A stretch of 64,000 bases of DNA, from assembly GCA_037974665.1 (NCBI GenBank), contig CM075772.1, positions 36,681,052 to 36,745,051 on the forward strand, in the 5' to 3' direction. The DNA comes from Ehretia macrophylla (lineage: Eukaryota; Streptophyta; Magnoliopsida; Boraginales; Ehretiaceae). The notes under the pieces were generated by a model. It saw only the letters and a list, made by a program, of their open reading frames with translations, was not told the DNA's origin and searched no databases. Each line of letters opens with the position of its first letter. Position 1 is the first letter of the stretch. Positions 1-11,682 of this stretch are shown piece after piece. The position numbers were made by a program, and so were the translations under genes.

Positions 1-616
1 TGCTTGTACTTGACATGATAATTGTGCATTCTTATGTGTTTGGCATGATTTCTCGAACTCTTTACGAAAAGATGAAAACCTTTGTGGAAACCCTTCCTTG
101 TTTTCCTCCTCACTGAGCTATATGTGAGGATCTAGCTTACCCCTCTTTCTAACAATTTCAGGTAACGATTAGCCCGAGCAAGCTCCCATCTTGTTGCAAG
201 CTATATTGATGTGTTGTGATGGATCTCTACCCTAGTTGATCTACGTGCTTGCCTATGAAGATTAACTTCTTGTTGGAAAAAGATAATTTTGTAAATTGTT
301 CAACTAATTATGCTGTAATATTCTTTTGGGTTATTAGACACCTAGTTAAGTTAGATCATTAATCTTATAAGACCTAAGTTGGGATGATAGAATGTATGAA
401 TTTAAGTCTTGTAATTATGTAACAGGGTGATGTAAACCTTTTAGGCCGATGACTTTGGAGAATGTTGAAGGTCTTTCAGTAACTTCTTGTGGTTTTTTAA
501 TAGATGTACAGGTTATTAAATTATTATCCACATGTTTTAAAGTTTAAAGTTGTTAAGGGTTACGAATGTCATGTTTCGGCCTTAGCCTAGCGATGGGTCG
601 GGGTCGGGGCATGACA
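1..616 (+). mobile_element. Right end of an LTR (family G), truncated by the window edge
   Basis: The segment ends in a GGGGTCGGGGCATGACA-type terminus, closely resembling the GGGGCGTGACA and GGGGCGTTACA ends of the other LTRs in the window. It contains a CTCACTGAG stretch followed by TTTCAG|G near 160, the same order seen in families A to F. Past 616 the sequence changes abruptly to mitochondrial-like DNA. The left end and any TSD lie outside the window, so it could be a solo LTR or the 3' LTR of a full element. The LTR assignment is by analogy of the terminus. Confidence 0.65.
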
Positions 617-1372
617 TCAATTCAGTCATGTGAAGTTGTGAAGTAAGCTTTTGCCAACCTCTACAGAATATAGTCAGTGTGCCGCGAGTAAAGTAAGGAT
701 GAGATGAAGGTTGGGATTCAGTTCAGGTATAGTAGAGACAACTACAATAGAGAAAAGAATTCGCTCTGGTAAACAGCCGAAAGAATCACAAAAGGAAGAA
801 ATTCATATATTATCTACCATACCATATAGAAAAGGATATAGAAAAGTAAGGTTTGGAGCCTTTCTTTGTTGAGATGGATGCCTTCTCTCTTCGTTCATAT
901 ATTGCATTTTGCATATATAAAAAAGAAATAGGAAAGATCCAAAACCAGCCCAACCTCTTCATGGTCATATCCCATTTTCTGACGCTTTTTGTGTTGTTGC
1001 ATGTGCCTTATGATATCTAGATCCAGTCCTCTCTACTTCCTATGATTGAAGTGAAGATCTGCAATAGACTGTTTGTTGGTAAGAAAATAAATAATGAATA
1101 TCTTTCTAATAGAACTGGGAACTAGTATACCTGTCCCATGAAATAGGTGAAAGAATGGTTGGATAGGCAGAGTCTTAGTCTCTGTCGAAAGTAGATCGAA
1201 GGTCTTTACTCAACAAAGAGATCAATGAAGAGATAGGCGTGGTTCAACAACTATATCTTTGCAAGACCAGTCTCGCAAACATAGTTTGTTAGCTTAGCCA
1301 TAGGGCTATAGCCAATGGCTACAATGCCACTCTTCCTAAGCAACATTTAGTAACAACATCGATAGCCTGGCA
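617..1372. other. Mitochondrial-like host DNA, left flank of the nest
   Basis: No open frame of note, no tRNA and no recognisable gene. The texture (balanced composition, many purine-rich patches such as GAAAAGAATTCG and AAAGAAATAGG, no methylation-type decay) resembles plant mitochondrial intergenic DNA and differs from the AT-rich LTR sequence beside it. It joins the right flank at 58416 exactly through the TGGCA target duplication. The organellar origin is an inference from style, not a database match. Confidence 0.5.
1368..1372. repeat. TSD of element A1, left copy (TGGCA)
   Basis: TGGCA directly precedes the TGTGAAAC start of the A1 5' LTR and recurs at 58411-58415 directly after the A1 3' LTR. 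The match across 57 kb shows that everything between is one insertion with later insertions inside it. Confidence 0.9.
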
Positions 1373-3817
1373 TGTGAAACCTCACTTTTCTATCTTATCT
1401 CGTTTTGCGTGCTTTATCTCGTTTTGCGTAAATTAACCTGTCTATGTGCTATGTGACTTAGAATGTGGTAATTTTGATATCAATGCTCCTAGAACATGCT
1501 AAATGTGCATTCATGAAATTTTCATAAAAAACAGAGTCAGAAATTTTATCGTCATTTTTAGTGAATAGTGTTTTCGAAACACGTCCGCTAAAATTTTGAA
1601 ACTGGTCTTTTTAACCCTTCTAGACCTAGTCCACGGACTTTAATAGACCTGTGTTTGATTAAAATGGTTTTAAGATCGGCTTAAGAATTTATTAGGGTTT
1701 TTACACCGACTTTTGCGAAAATCGAGTTTTAAGCCGACTCGGGTGAAATTGTTCGATTGTAAAACTTCTTTTCACCTAAAAATAAACTACTTGAGATATC
1801 TTGGGTATTGAATAATTGTTTTGAACTTTGGTGATCAATAAAATGCATTTAAAGTCAAGAAAACACTAGAAATACTAAAGTTTCAACTTTGACTTTCATT
1901 TAACTTGTTGACTTTCATGCATATATCACCAACACACACTCACAAAGCACAAAAACAACCACAATTTCACACACATTGCCGAGAGGAAGAAGAGAGAAAA
2001 GAGAAAAGAGTTTTCAAGGTTATCAAAGCAAATTTTCAAAGAAAAACCTAGTTTTTGTCCGTAGAACTTCGTGCCGAGTTGGATTCCGCTTGTTGGGCAC
2101 GCATTGCATGCATTCCTAGGCTTTTATCGCATCAAAGGTGAGAGAAAAATTCTGGATCTCAAAACTCATTTTTATGTTTTTGCGCAAAACTGCATTTTGA
2201 ACCGTTAGAATGTTAATATGATATTAGATTATTGCTCCATGCATGCTAGGGATCGTTTATGTGTATTACTACGAGATTTGAGCCATTGTAGCGAAATTAT
2301 TTATTTTCGGGTATTTAAAGTTGATAGAATGGCTTTTTGAGGATTATTTTGAGTTGTTGTGGTTGGAATCGATTGCCGTCGATTTCTAAAGGGTTTGTTA
2401 ATTACGTGGTAAAGCCGTTATAATGCCGAATTTTCGATTGCAATGTTTGGGTGAAAATCCAAAAATTTCAGCCTAGGTGCCTTGAGGTTTTAGGGTTGTT
2501 GGGCTTGATTTTGAGGTGTCTTGGTTGGTTTCCGAGAGGGCTAATGTAGTTGATCGAATGGGTGAGTGTTTGAAACTGATTTGGAGTTGTTTGGATTAGT
2601 AGAATGTAAGATATGATTATTTGAAGTTTAGGTTATCTTTCTTTAAATTATTGAATTGAGCCTTAGTTGATCGGGTGTGGTTTGAGTGATTGACTTGTGA
2701 GTTGTTGATGGGTAAACTAGGGTTTGATTGTGCGTTTAATGCATGCTCGGTTGGATGGCCTACTTTGTCATCTAACTTAGTTATTTGTTGTTAAATTGAT
2801 TATTGATGTTATTATAATGATAATATGATTATTGATGATGATTGATGATTATTGATTGATGATTGATGCCGGGAGGTAGGCAGTTCTACTAGACTATTCT
2901 CCTGTGAATGATTGATGTTTATTATTATTGTTGAGTCTTTGGTATGTGTGTGCCACCTCTCGGGCTGCATCGGGCTGTTAGGTTGACAACGGCATCACTG
3001 CTAGAGGCTGCCTCCAGCTCGCATGACGGAGGTGTTATGGAGGGAGGGGTTATTGCGTTACCTCGGGTGCATGAGTTTATGGGAGTCACAAGAAGGCTGT
3101 TATGATCGTGATGGTGATTGGAGCTACACCAACTAGTGTATCCTTTATTGAATGGCCATTATAGATTATGTGATGATAGTATTAATGATGTCATTGTGTC
3201 TTTACTTGCTCAAAGGATTAAATCCAAGGAGCATAGTGAATACTGTAGAGATCTATCGGATCCTCGCTGGGCTTATTTTATATAAGCTCACTCTCTATTA
3301 TTGCATGCTTTCAGGTGTTCTTTCGCAAGATTACGGGTGCGTGCCTCCTGATTAGGAGAATGTGGAAAATGTGCCTTACGTGGATGAGTCTTATGTTCTG
3401 GAGTCTTATCCTTGATGTACTATTATTTTACTATCTTGTAAATTAACTTAGTAGACTTTTATATTCTTTGTAGTTTATAATGTATAAGATGTTGAAAAGA
3501 TAATGAATTAGTTGATGCTGTCTTAGTAGCCTTCCTTTTGTTTATGATTAGGTTGCTAGATTGGCTCAATATGATTTTGTAATGTATATCAAGGTTCATG
3601 TTTTACGTTGGAACGGAGGCATATAACAAGGAATGTCATATTATGATGTATGTTGTTATTTTATTGAGGAGTTGTTAGTTGTATGGTTTGTGGAGATGAT
3701 GTATGATGTTCTATTGAGGTTGGTTTAGAGCCTTGGTATCCTATTTACTGTCGTTATACTGTCGAAGTTCCGTTGCGTCCTGACTGATTATAGGAGGGGT
3801 TGAGTTGGGGCGTGACA
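1373..3817 (+). repeat. 5' LTR of A1 (2,445 bp)
   Basis: Starts TGTGAAACC, ends GGGGCGTGACA. It pairs with 52958-58410 (2,437 bp after removing E and one TSD copy). The copies differ at about five sites in the first 130 bases, so A1 is clearly older than A3. Internal landmarks are a splice-donor-like AAGGTGAGAG near 2138, a hairpin at 2750-2776 with loop CTACTTT, a TTTCAG|G acceptor-like site near 3315 and a short acidic frame after it. That frame is broken here by a TAG near 3353. Confidence 0.92.
2750..2776 (+). other. Conserved LTR hairpin, A1 5' LTR copy
   Basis: Arms GTTGGATGGC and GTCATCTAAC pair over ten positions (two of them G-U) around the loop CTACTTT. The A1 3' LTR copy is at 54335-54361 with loop CTACCTT. 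In A3 the same hairpin has GTTAGATGGC, which turns one G-U pair into A-U. Confidence 0.6.
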
Positions 3818-3823
3818 TTTAAG

Positions 3824-3835
3824 TGGTATCAGAGC
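3824..3835 (+). other. Primer-binding site of A1 (initiator Met tRNA)
   Basis: TGGTATCAGAGC is the usual plant retroelement primer site for initiator methionine tRNA. It lies 6 nt after the LTR end, an unusually wide gap. The following leader to 4095 is non-coding. It carries the CAG-rich, CTCGG-containing motif shared with B, C and D and then a run of degenerate GATTATGTG-like repeats (about 3940-4010). Confidence 0.9.
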
Positions 3836-4095
3836 GCATGTTAGTGGACAGCCAGGGTATTCTCGGAATGTAGGTAATGGTCTTAGCATAAAAGTATGTA
3901 TGAAAAGAAAGAAAAGTGATCTATGTTTTAATATGATTAAATGATTAAGTTATTAAGTGATTATGTGATTTAGTGCTTATGTGATTATGTGATCAATTTG
4001 TTTATGTGTTTTATATGACTTTGTTGTTTATGTGCTAATAGTTGTTCATAACCTGTTTACGTGCTATAACCTGTGCTAACTCTTTGATTAGTAGA

Positions 4096-4521
4096 ATGAC
4101 GGGCAGACCAAAAACTAGAGGTAGGCCTGAGATGACTGATGAGACTCCTGGTAATGCGGCACTGGACCGTGATAGGGGTGATGACCGTTTGGGGGCAGCT
4201 ATGGAGAGGATTGCTGAGTTAGTAGCCGGACAGGCTCAGTTAATAGCAGGGTAGGCTGCCCAGACTCAGGCTTGGCAGGCTCAGTTGTTGAATGTGCAGG
4301 GTGGAAACCACGGGCATGGTACCCTGAAAGAGTTCTTAGGGTATCATCCACCTAGATTTCAGGGGGAGCCGGATGATAGGAAGGCTGAGGCATGGATTAG
4401 CAAGATGGAGAAGATTTATGATCCTCTTGATTATACCGATGAACAGAAAGTCTCATTTGCTGTATACTTGTTAGATGATGAGGCAGAAGAATGGTGCCGC
4501 ACGGTAAGGACTAGCTGGGCG
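4096..4521 (+). pseudogene. gag: A1 gag, N-terminal part, interrupted by element B
   Basis: The frame opens with MTGRPKTRG, equivalent to MAGRPRTRG of A3, and contains the start of the retrotransposon Gag core (WISKMEKIYDPLDYTDEQKV). A TAG at 4252-4254 replaces a CAG glutamine codon of A3. The frame is cut at 4521 by the first LTR of element B, where only a spurious continuation to 4599 occurs. It resumes in the same phase at 14193. Gag would form the particle that packages element RNA. Confidence 0.85.
4517..4521. repeat. TSD of the element B array, left copy (GGGCG)
   Basis: GGGCG precedes TGTGACGTC at 4522 and recurs at 14188-14192 after the last LTR. This shows the three-LTR structure occupies one target site. 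Confidence 0.9.
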
Positions 4522-7013
4522 TGTGACGTCCGAGATTTAGCCATGCATTCAATTACTGTTGCATCCTTTATTTGCGCACCTCTTTCTATGCCTTATTAAT
4601 TGTCTTCTTAAATTACTATTCACTCCGTTTTTTTAACTGCATTCTATTAGTTAATTAGTATTTTTATTAAATCATATTAATTGTTAAAGTAGTGGGAAAA
4701 ATGTGCAATTGAGCTAGAGGCGATAGGAGAGCTCGTTTAGAAAATAATTTTTGTAGTTGAATGAATAGTGTTACGTAACATAACTTAGGGAATGAATTAG
4801 CTAGCATTCATTTTACTATCTAGGCTCCGTTTAAGCTTACCAAGCGCATTTACTGAACCAATTAAGCAAGCAACATAGCCCCATTTAATATATAACTAAC
4901 ACAACACACATATTAGCTCATAACTTAGCAAAAAAAAAAAGAGCATGCTGAAAACACTGTAGCAAATCCGAGAATTGCATAGGAGAAGAAATAGAGTTTT
5001 TTTGCTCAACAAATCCTCATTCCAAGCCAAGCCAAGCTAGGTGCAAGTGGTTTAGGGTGTCTACTAGCCTCCTAGGAGCTCCTACGCGCATTGGTGAGGG
5101 ATTTCACGGCTTGTTTTTGCATTTCTAAATAGTTGTCAATTTCTTGATTTGTTGAAAATGTGATCAAATGCTATTGTATGAGTTATCTATGCTAATATAC
5201 CATCTATATGAATGCTAGAGAACATATTTGAGCCATCGTTTCGCAATTTAAACGGTTAGAATCGTTAGTTTGATTTTTAGGGTGAATAGTGATGTTTTTC
5301 TAGGGTTTTGCATAATTGCTCGAATTAGCTTGATGTAATGCTTCTAACAGACGCCTTAGGTGCTAGTGAAGGTAACCTAATAACCCCGTGCACTTGAATT
5401 GCTCTAGAATCGCATAAAACGTGAAATAGCCGACTTTAACAAAGAGGGTTCGGGGTTCATGCGAATCCGGGTGGATTCGGGCTTCACTTCTAGTATTCTT
5501 AGGCTACCTAGGTGCTATAGAAGCTTTGATAACCCTTGTTTGAAGCCCGGATAAGGTATGTGTAGTTTAAAGCCAAAAGAGGGAATTTGGGGCTTTCGGG
5601 GTAATCGCGGGCGTTTGAATGAGTTAGAGGGTTGATAGGGTACCTTGAGGGTTAGTTAGAAGGTTGGGAGAGTTTCCCTTGAAAATGGAATCATTAACCT
5701 TGGTTTGGAAGATAAATAGTTTGAAAAATAAAGGGGTTTAGGTGCAATTTCAGTTGACTCACACTTCTAAACCCATGGCATGACTTCTTGAGTGTTTATA
5801 TGTGGTTTCAAGTTGATTTGGAGCTTTTGGTATGATTCTATGCTTATTTTGTAAATGTCCCTTTGTAAAACTGCTTATTAGCTTATATAATTGCTTCTAT
5901 TCTAACTGCCTCGAGGTCAACCTACTTTGTTGATCCTCCTATGTGTTAATGCTTATATTATTGCTATTAACTTGCCATCGTTAAGTGCATTGCATAGTAG
6001 TTGCGCAACCATAGTGTCAGGGGCGGATGTGTTGAATATCGGCTGGGCGGCAGAGGGCTTGCCGGTGGATATTCAAACTCCGTGCCCTATTCCCTCATTC
6101 GCCTGGTCCGGAGATTGCCAGGGGATGTTGGGTCGTAGGATTCGGGGTACATCCGGAGTACACCCACTGGAGTGATTGGGGTTATGCCGGCTTATCGTGA
6201 TCGTGCTCGTGGTTCGTGGATCGTGAATGAAGACCAGTGAAGATTGGTGTATAGGGGATTGTGTGAAATGTATCCTTTTAAATGTGTGGTTACTTATGTT
6301 ATCATTGCTTCTTAAATTGTCTAAGTGATATTGTTGTATAACTGTATTATCTGTTGCATTGCACGCCCCGGGACTATATCCCTCACTGGGCAACAGTGGT
6401 TGCTCATACCTCGCTAACATGTTTCAGGTGGCACAGTTGGTGGAGTTGCCTTAGCTGCTGTGTGATATTTGTCTGAGGTGGATGTGCTTTCTGGTTGCTA
6501 TGTGAAGAATTTGTTGTCCTATGTATAATCTATTTTGGGGCCTTAAAGCTCATGTATGTATTTGAGTAATATGTAAGCTGGAAGTCTGATAATGTAGTAG
6601 CAGTGGTAATTCTATGGCTTGTAATAACTTATATTTCTATTTCTAGTTGCTTTGCATGCTTGGGAGTGAATGGCATAGTGTAGAATGTTTTATCTGTAAG
6701 TATGTTTTAATGTTATCCTAGAATGGCATGGTTATTAGACTATATTATAAACAAGTTACTTGCATGCTTGTGTGGTTTTGGAACTGTTGTTTGTCTTAAG
6801 GCTCGGATGGCCTTAAAGCTAAGATCTTTAGTTATAAATGAATGTCTTGTTATGTTGTGGCTTTATTGAGTATTTACAGGTTTTCAGAATGTCCATAGTA
6901 CAGGGGAAACTCTGTCCGTTTTTCCCCTAAAATTTTGTGACCGGGTTTGGTATTGGGTTGAGAATAGCATGGTTATTAGAGCCTCCGGTCTCGTGAGGGA
7001 TCGGGGCATTACA
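4522..7013 (+). repeat. LTR 1 of element B (2,492 bp)
   Basis: Begins TGTGACGTCC and ends ATCGGGGCATTACA. Landmarks in order are GGTGAGGG donor-like site near 5093, hairpin 5913-5938, palindrome GTTGCGCAAC near 6000-6009, the CCCTATTCCCTC and TACATCCGGAGTA module (about 6085-6165), CCCTCACTGGG near 6380, and TTTCAG|G near 6427. Both-strand frames of 60 to 115 codons inside it recur in the other copies only because the LTR is repeated. Confidence 0.92.
5913..5938 (+). other. Conserved LTR hairpin, element B LTR 1 copy
   Basis: Arms GAGGTCAAC and GTTGATCCTC pair with one bulged base around the loop CTACTTT. Identical copies lie at 9495-9520 and 13087-13112. The stem differs from that of families A and C while the loop is kept. 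Confidence 0.6.
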
Positions 7014-8101
7014 GGTGGTATCAGAGCTTAGTTAGCTCTAAGCCGGGACAGGGTTCTCGGCCTGTCGGGTAGTAACCCTTGCGTGTGTGCTTGATTAAGT
7101 GTGTGTCTTAAAAGTGTATGCCTGCATGTTTGATTGTGTGTCTGGTATTGAATATGTGCACCTATGTGATATAATTATGTGTTACGTGCTAAATGTGTGC
7201 AAGGTGAAGCAAAGTGGCTAGTTATGCATCAAATTGACTTCGTGAATTATTAAATGCTTGAACTATTGCTTGTAATGTGTGTATTTGAATGTCTTTGATT
7301 GAGTTGTGTTATGTTTGACTTGATTATCATGCTTGAATGACTTTGATGATTACACTGTTTCACAAACTCTTTCATTAACATGTTTGCGTAATAGTTTAAA
7401 GAATGATTATACATATGCAATTGTTTGGCATGCATACATAGCCGTCGAATGGTAAGAAAAACTCATTCCTCCCCTGAAGAGAGGTGATTAGTGGCAGGCC
7501 TTCCAAATTATGTTGATTAGCAGAAATGAGAGGCAATTAATCAGCCTTTATTTGGGAATTGGTGGATATAGTTGGAGCTCAGTTATTGGGATTCTTCTAA
7601 GGCCTTCTTCAGTGCTTAGCGGTCATAAATGAGTAGCTTCTTTTGGGGTTTCTATATGACAGGTCTCTGGAGTATGTTGTTGGTATTTTCTTATCAGCTA
7701 TTCATATGGTATTCCTTTGTCGGCCTCCCTCAGAAGAATTGGTATATGGGATTCTTTTTAGCCTTATTATCTGGTATTATTTACCATACTCCTGCTCAGA
7801 ACTTTTATTGGTATTTTCTCTCCGCTCTTAGTTGGGATTCTATTCTTCTATGGTATTGGTACCAGCGGGATTCTTATTTGGATTTCGAAGTAGCGTCTCT
7901 ATTGGAGCCTTTATTTGGCCTTATTAAGTGAGGTTCGCAGACAATACTACTGGGATTTCTTAATGAGCTTCCACGAGAATTCGTATATGGTATTCTTGCT
8001 TACCAACTGATGACGAATAATCAGAGTTGGTTTTCAATTGATGCAGATGTTCTCTTGTGAAGAAGAATTGCGTGGACGCAATTAGTTTAAGGGGGAGAGG
8101 A
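7014..8101 (+). mobile_element. Interior 1 of element B, non-coding with degenerate repeats
   Basis: The primer site TGGTATCAGAGC is at 7016-7027, two bases after the LTR. The leader motif CCGGG...CTCGG...GGGTA follows at 7043-7071. From about 7575 to 8000 the sequence is a loose array of TGGTATTCTT and GGGATTCTT units spaced about 25-45 nt, including GAGCCTTTATTTGGC near 7905. A hairpin (AATTGCG, loop TGGA, CGCAATT; 8066-8083) precedes the polypurine tract at 8089-8101. A 100-codon frame at 7629-7931 rich in Phe, Trp and Leu is a by-product of the repeats. Confidence 0.85.
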
Positions 8102-10595
8102 TGTGACGTCCGAGATTTAGCCATGCATTCAATTACTGTTGCATCCTTTATTTGCGCACCTCTTTCTATGCCTTATTAATTGTCTTCTTAAATTACTATT
8201 CACTCCATTTTTTAAACTGCATTCTATTAGTTAATTAGTATTTTTATTAAATCATATTAATTGTTAAAGTAGTGGGAAAAATGTGCAATTGAGCTAGAGG
8301 CGATAGGAGAGCTCGTTTAGAAAATAATTTTTGTAGTTGAATGAATAGTGTTACGTAACATAACTTAGGGAATGAATTAGCTAGCATTCATTTTACTATC
8401 TAGGCTCGTTTTAAGCTAACTAAGCGCATTTAGTGAACCATTTAAGCAAGCAACTTAGCCCCATTTAATATATAACTAACACAACACACACATTAGCTCA
8501 TAACTTAGCAAAAAAAAAAAGAGAGCATGCTGAAAACACTGTAGCAAATCCGAGAATTGCATAGGAGAAGAAATAGAGTTTTTTTGCTCAACAAATCCTC
8601 ATTCCAAGCCAAGCCAAGCTAGGTGCAAGTGGTTTAGAGTGTCTACTAGCCTCCTAGGAGCTCCTACACACATTGGTGAGGGATTTCACGGCTTGTTTTT
8701 GCATTTCTAAATAGTTGTCAATTTCTTGATTTGTTGAAAATGTGATCAAATGCTATTGTATGAGTTATCTATGCTAATATACCATCTATATGAATGCTAG
8801 AGAACATATTTGAGCCATCGTTTCGCAATTTAAACGGTTAGAATCGTTAGTTTGATTTTTAGGCTGAATAGTGACATTTTTCTAGGGTTTTGCATAATTG
8901 CTCGAATTAGCTTGATGTAATGCTTCTAATAGACGCCTTAGGTGCTAGTGAAGGTAACCTAATAGCCCCGTGTACTTGAATTGCTCTAGAATCGCATAAA
9001 ACGTGAAATAGCCGACTTTAACAAAGGGGTTTCAGGGTTCATGCGAATCCGGGTGGATTCGGACTTCACTTATAGTATCCTTAGGCTACCTAGGTGCTAT
9101 AGAAGCTTTGATAACCCTTGTTTGAAGCCCGGATAAGGTATGTGTAGTTTAAAGCCATAAGAGGGAATTTGGGGCTTTCGGGGTAATCACGGGCGTTTGA
9201 ATGAGTTAGAGGGTTGAGAGGATACCTTGAGGGTTAGTTAGAAGGTTGTGAGAGTTTCCCTTGAAAATGGAATCATTAACCTTGGTTTGGAAGAGAAATA
9301 GTTTGAAAAACAAAGGGGTTTAGGTACAATTTCTGTTGTCTCACCGTTCTACACCCATGCCATGACTTCTTGAGTGTTTATATGTGGTTTCAAGTTGATT
9401 TGGAGCTTTTGGTATGATTCTATGCTTATTTTGTAAATGTCCCTTTGTAAAACTACTTATTAGCTTATATAATTGCTTCTATTCTAACTGCCTCGAGGTC
9501 AACCTACTTTGTTGATCCTCCTATGTGTTAATGCTTATATTATTGCTATTAACTTGCCATTGTTAAGTGCATTGCATAGTGGTTGCGCAACCATAGTGTC
9601 AGGGGCGGATGTGTTGAATATCAGCTGGGCGGCAGAGGGCTTGCCGGTGGATATTCAAACTCCGTGCCCTATTCCCTCATTCGCCTGGTTCAGAGATTGC
9701 CAGGGGATGTTGGGTCGTAGGATTCGGGGTACATCCGGAGTACACCCACTGGAGTGATTGGGGTTATGCCGGCTTATCGTGATCGTGCTCGTGGTTCGTG
9801 GATCGTGAATGAAGACCAGTGAAGATTGGTGTATAGGGGATTGTGTGAAATGTATCCTTTTAAATGTGTGGTTACTTATGTTATCATTGCTTCTTAAATT
9901 GTCTAAGTGATATTGTTGTATAACTGTATTATCTGTTGCATTGCACGCCCCGGGACTATATCCCTCACTGGGCAACAGTGGTTGCTCATACCTCGCTAAC
10001 ATGTTTCAGGTGGCACAGTTGGTGGAGTTGCCTTAGCTGCTGTGTGATATTTGTCTGAGGTGGATGTGCTTTCTGGTTGCTATGTGAAGAATTTGTTGTC
10101 CTATGTATAATCTATTTTGGGGCCTTAAAGCTCATGTATGTATTTGAGTAATATGTAAGCTGGAAGTCTGATAATGTATTAGCAGTGGTAATTCTATGGC
10201 TGGTAATAACTTATATTTTTATTTCTAGTTGCTTTGCATGCTTGGGAGTGAATGGCTTAGTGTAGAATGTTTTATCTCTAAGTATGTTTTAATGTTATCC
10301 TAGAATGGCATGGTTATTAGACTATATTATAAACAAGTTACTTGCATGCTTGTGTGGTTTTGGAACTGTTGTTTGTCTTAAGGCTCGGATGGCCTTAAAG
10401 CTAAGATCTTTAGTTATAAATGAATGTCTTGTTATGTTGTGGCTTTATTGAGTATTTACAGGTTTTCAGAATGTCCATAGTATAGGGGAAACTCTGTTCG
10501 TTTTTCCCCTAAAATTTTGTGACCGGGTTTGGTATTGGGTTGAAAATAGCATGGTTATTAGAGCCTCCGGTCCCGTGAGGGATCGGGGCGTTACA
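8102..10595 (+). repeat. LTR 2 of element B (2,494 bp), shared middle LTR
   Basis: Same termini and landmark order as LTR 1. It serves as right LTR of the first unit and left LTR of the second. Its palindrome GGTTGCGCAACC is at 9581-9592, and the TTTCAG|G site is near 10009. Confidence 0.92.
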
Positions 10596-11682
10596 GGTGT
10601 ATCAGAGCTTAGTTAGCTCTAAGCCGGGACAGGGTCCTCGGCCTGTCGGGTAGTAACCCTTGCGTGTGTGCTTGATTAAGTGTGTGTCTTAAAAGTGTAT
10701 GCCTGCATGTTTGATTGTGTGGCTGCTATTGAATGTGGGGACCTATGGGATATAAATATGTGTTACGTGCTAAATGTGTGCAAGGTGAAGCAAAGTGGCT
10801 AGTTATGCATCAAATTGACTTCGTGAATTATTAAATGCTTGAACTGTTGCTTGTAATGTGTGTATTTGAATGTCTTTGATTGAGTTGTGTTATGCTTGAC
10901 TTGATTATCGTGCTTGAATGACTTTGATGATTACACTGTTTCACAAACTCTTTCATTAACATGTTTGTGTAATAGTTTAAAGAAAGATTATACATATGCA
11001 ATTGTTTGGCATGCATACATATCCTTCGAATGGTAAGAAAACCTCCTTCCTCCCCTGAAGAGAGGTGATTAGTGGCAGGCCTTCCAAATTATGTTGATTA
11101 GCAGAAATGAGAGGCAATTAATCATCCTTTATTTGGGAATTGGTGGATATAGTTGGAGCTCAGTTATTAGGATTCTTCTAAGGCCTTCTTTAGTGCTTAG
11201 CGGTCATAAATGAGTAGCTTCTTTTTGGGTTTCTATATGACAGTTCTCTGGAGTATATTCTTGGTATTTTCTTATCAGCTATTCATTTGGTATTCCTTTG
11301 TCGGCTTCTCTTAGAAGAATTGGTATATGGGATTCTTTTTAGCCTTATTATCTGGTATTATTTACAATACTCCTGCTCGGAACTTTTATTGGTATTTTCT
11401 CTCCGCTCTTAGTTGGGATTCTATTCTTCTATGGTATTCGTACCAGCGGGATTCTTATTTGGATTTCGAAGTAGCGTCTCTATTGGAGCCTTTATTTGGC
11501 CTTATTAAGTGAGGTTCGCAGACAATACTACTGGGATTTCTTAATGAGCTTCCACGAGAATTCGTATATGGTATTCTTGCTTAGCAACTGATGACGAATA
11601 ATCAGAGTTGGTTTTCAATTGATGCAGATGTTCTCTTGTGAAGAAGAATTGCGTGGACGCAATTAGTTTAAGGGGGAGAGGA
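10596..11682 (+). mobile_element. Interior 2 of element B, non-coding, damaged primer site
   Basis: Nearly the same as interior 1. The primer site reads GGTGTATCAGAGC, one G short of the other copies, so tRNA priming here is probably impaired. The TGGTATTCTT-type repeat array, the pre-polypurine hairpin (11647-11664) and the polypurine tract (11670-11682) are retained. Confidence 0.85.

Noticed and set aside
3824..3835. TGGTATCAGAGC as a tRNA gene fragment
   Set aside because: It is complementary to the 3' end of initiator Met tRNA and placed right after an LTR. It is a primer site, not a tRNA gene.
4285..4599. Open frame continuing from A1 gag past 4521
   Set aside because: The last 26 codons are the start of a B LTR read by chance. 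The true Gag continuation is at 14193.
6073..6420. 115-codon minus-strand frame repeated at 9655-10002 and 13247-13594
   Set aside because: It recurs only because it lies in the three B LTR copies. It has no recognisable domain and overlaps the conserved cassette.
7629..7931. 100-codon frame resembling a membrane protein, rich in Phe, Trp and Leu
   Set aside because: The composition follows from TGGTATTCTT repeats. The second B interior keeps only part of it, so it is not a conserved protein.
7575..8000. CRISPR-like or satellite array
   Set aside because: Units are degenerate with irregular spacing and sit inside a retroelement. There are no constant repeats with unique spacers.
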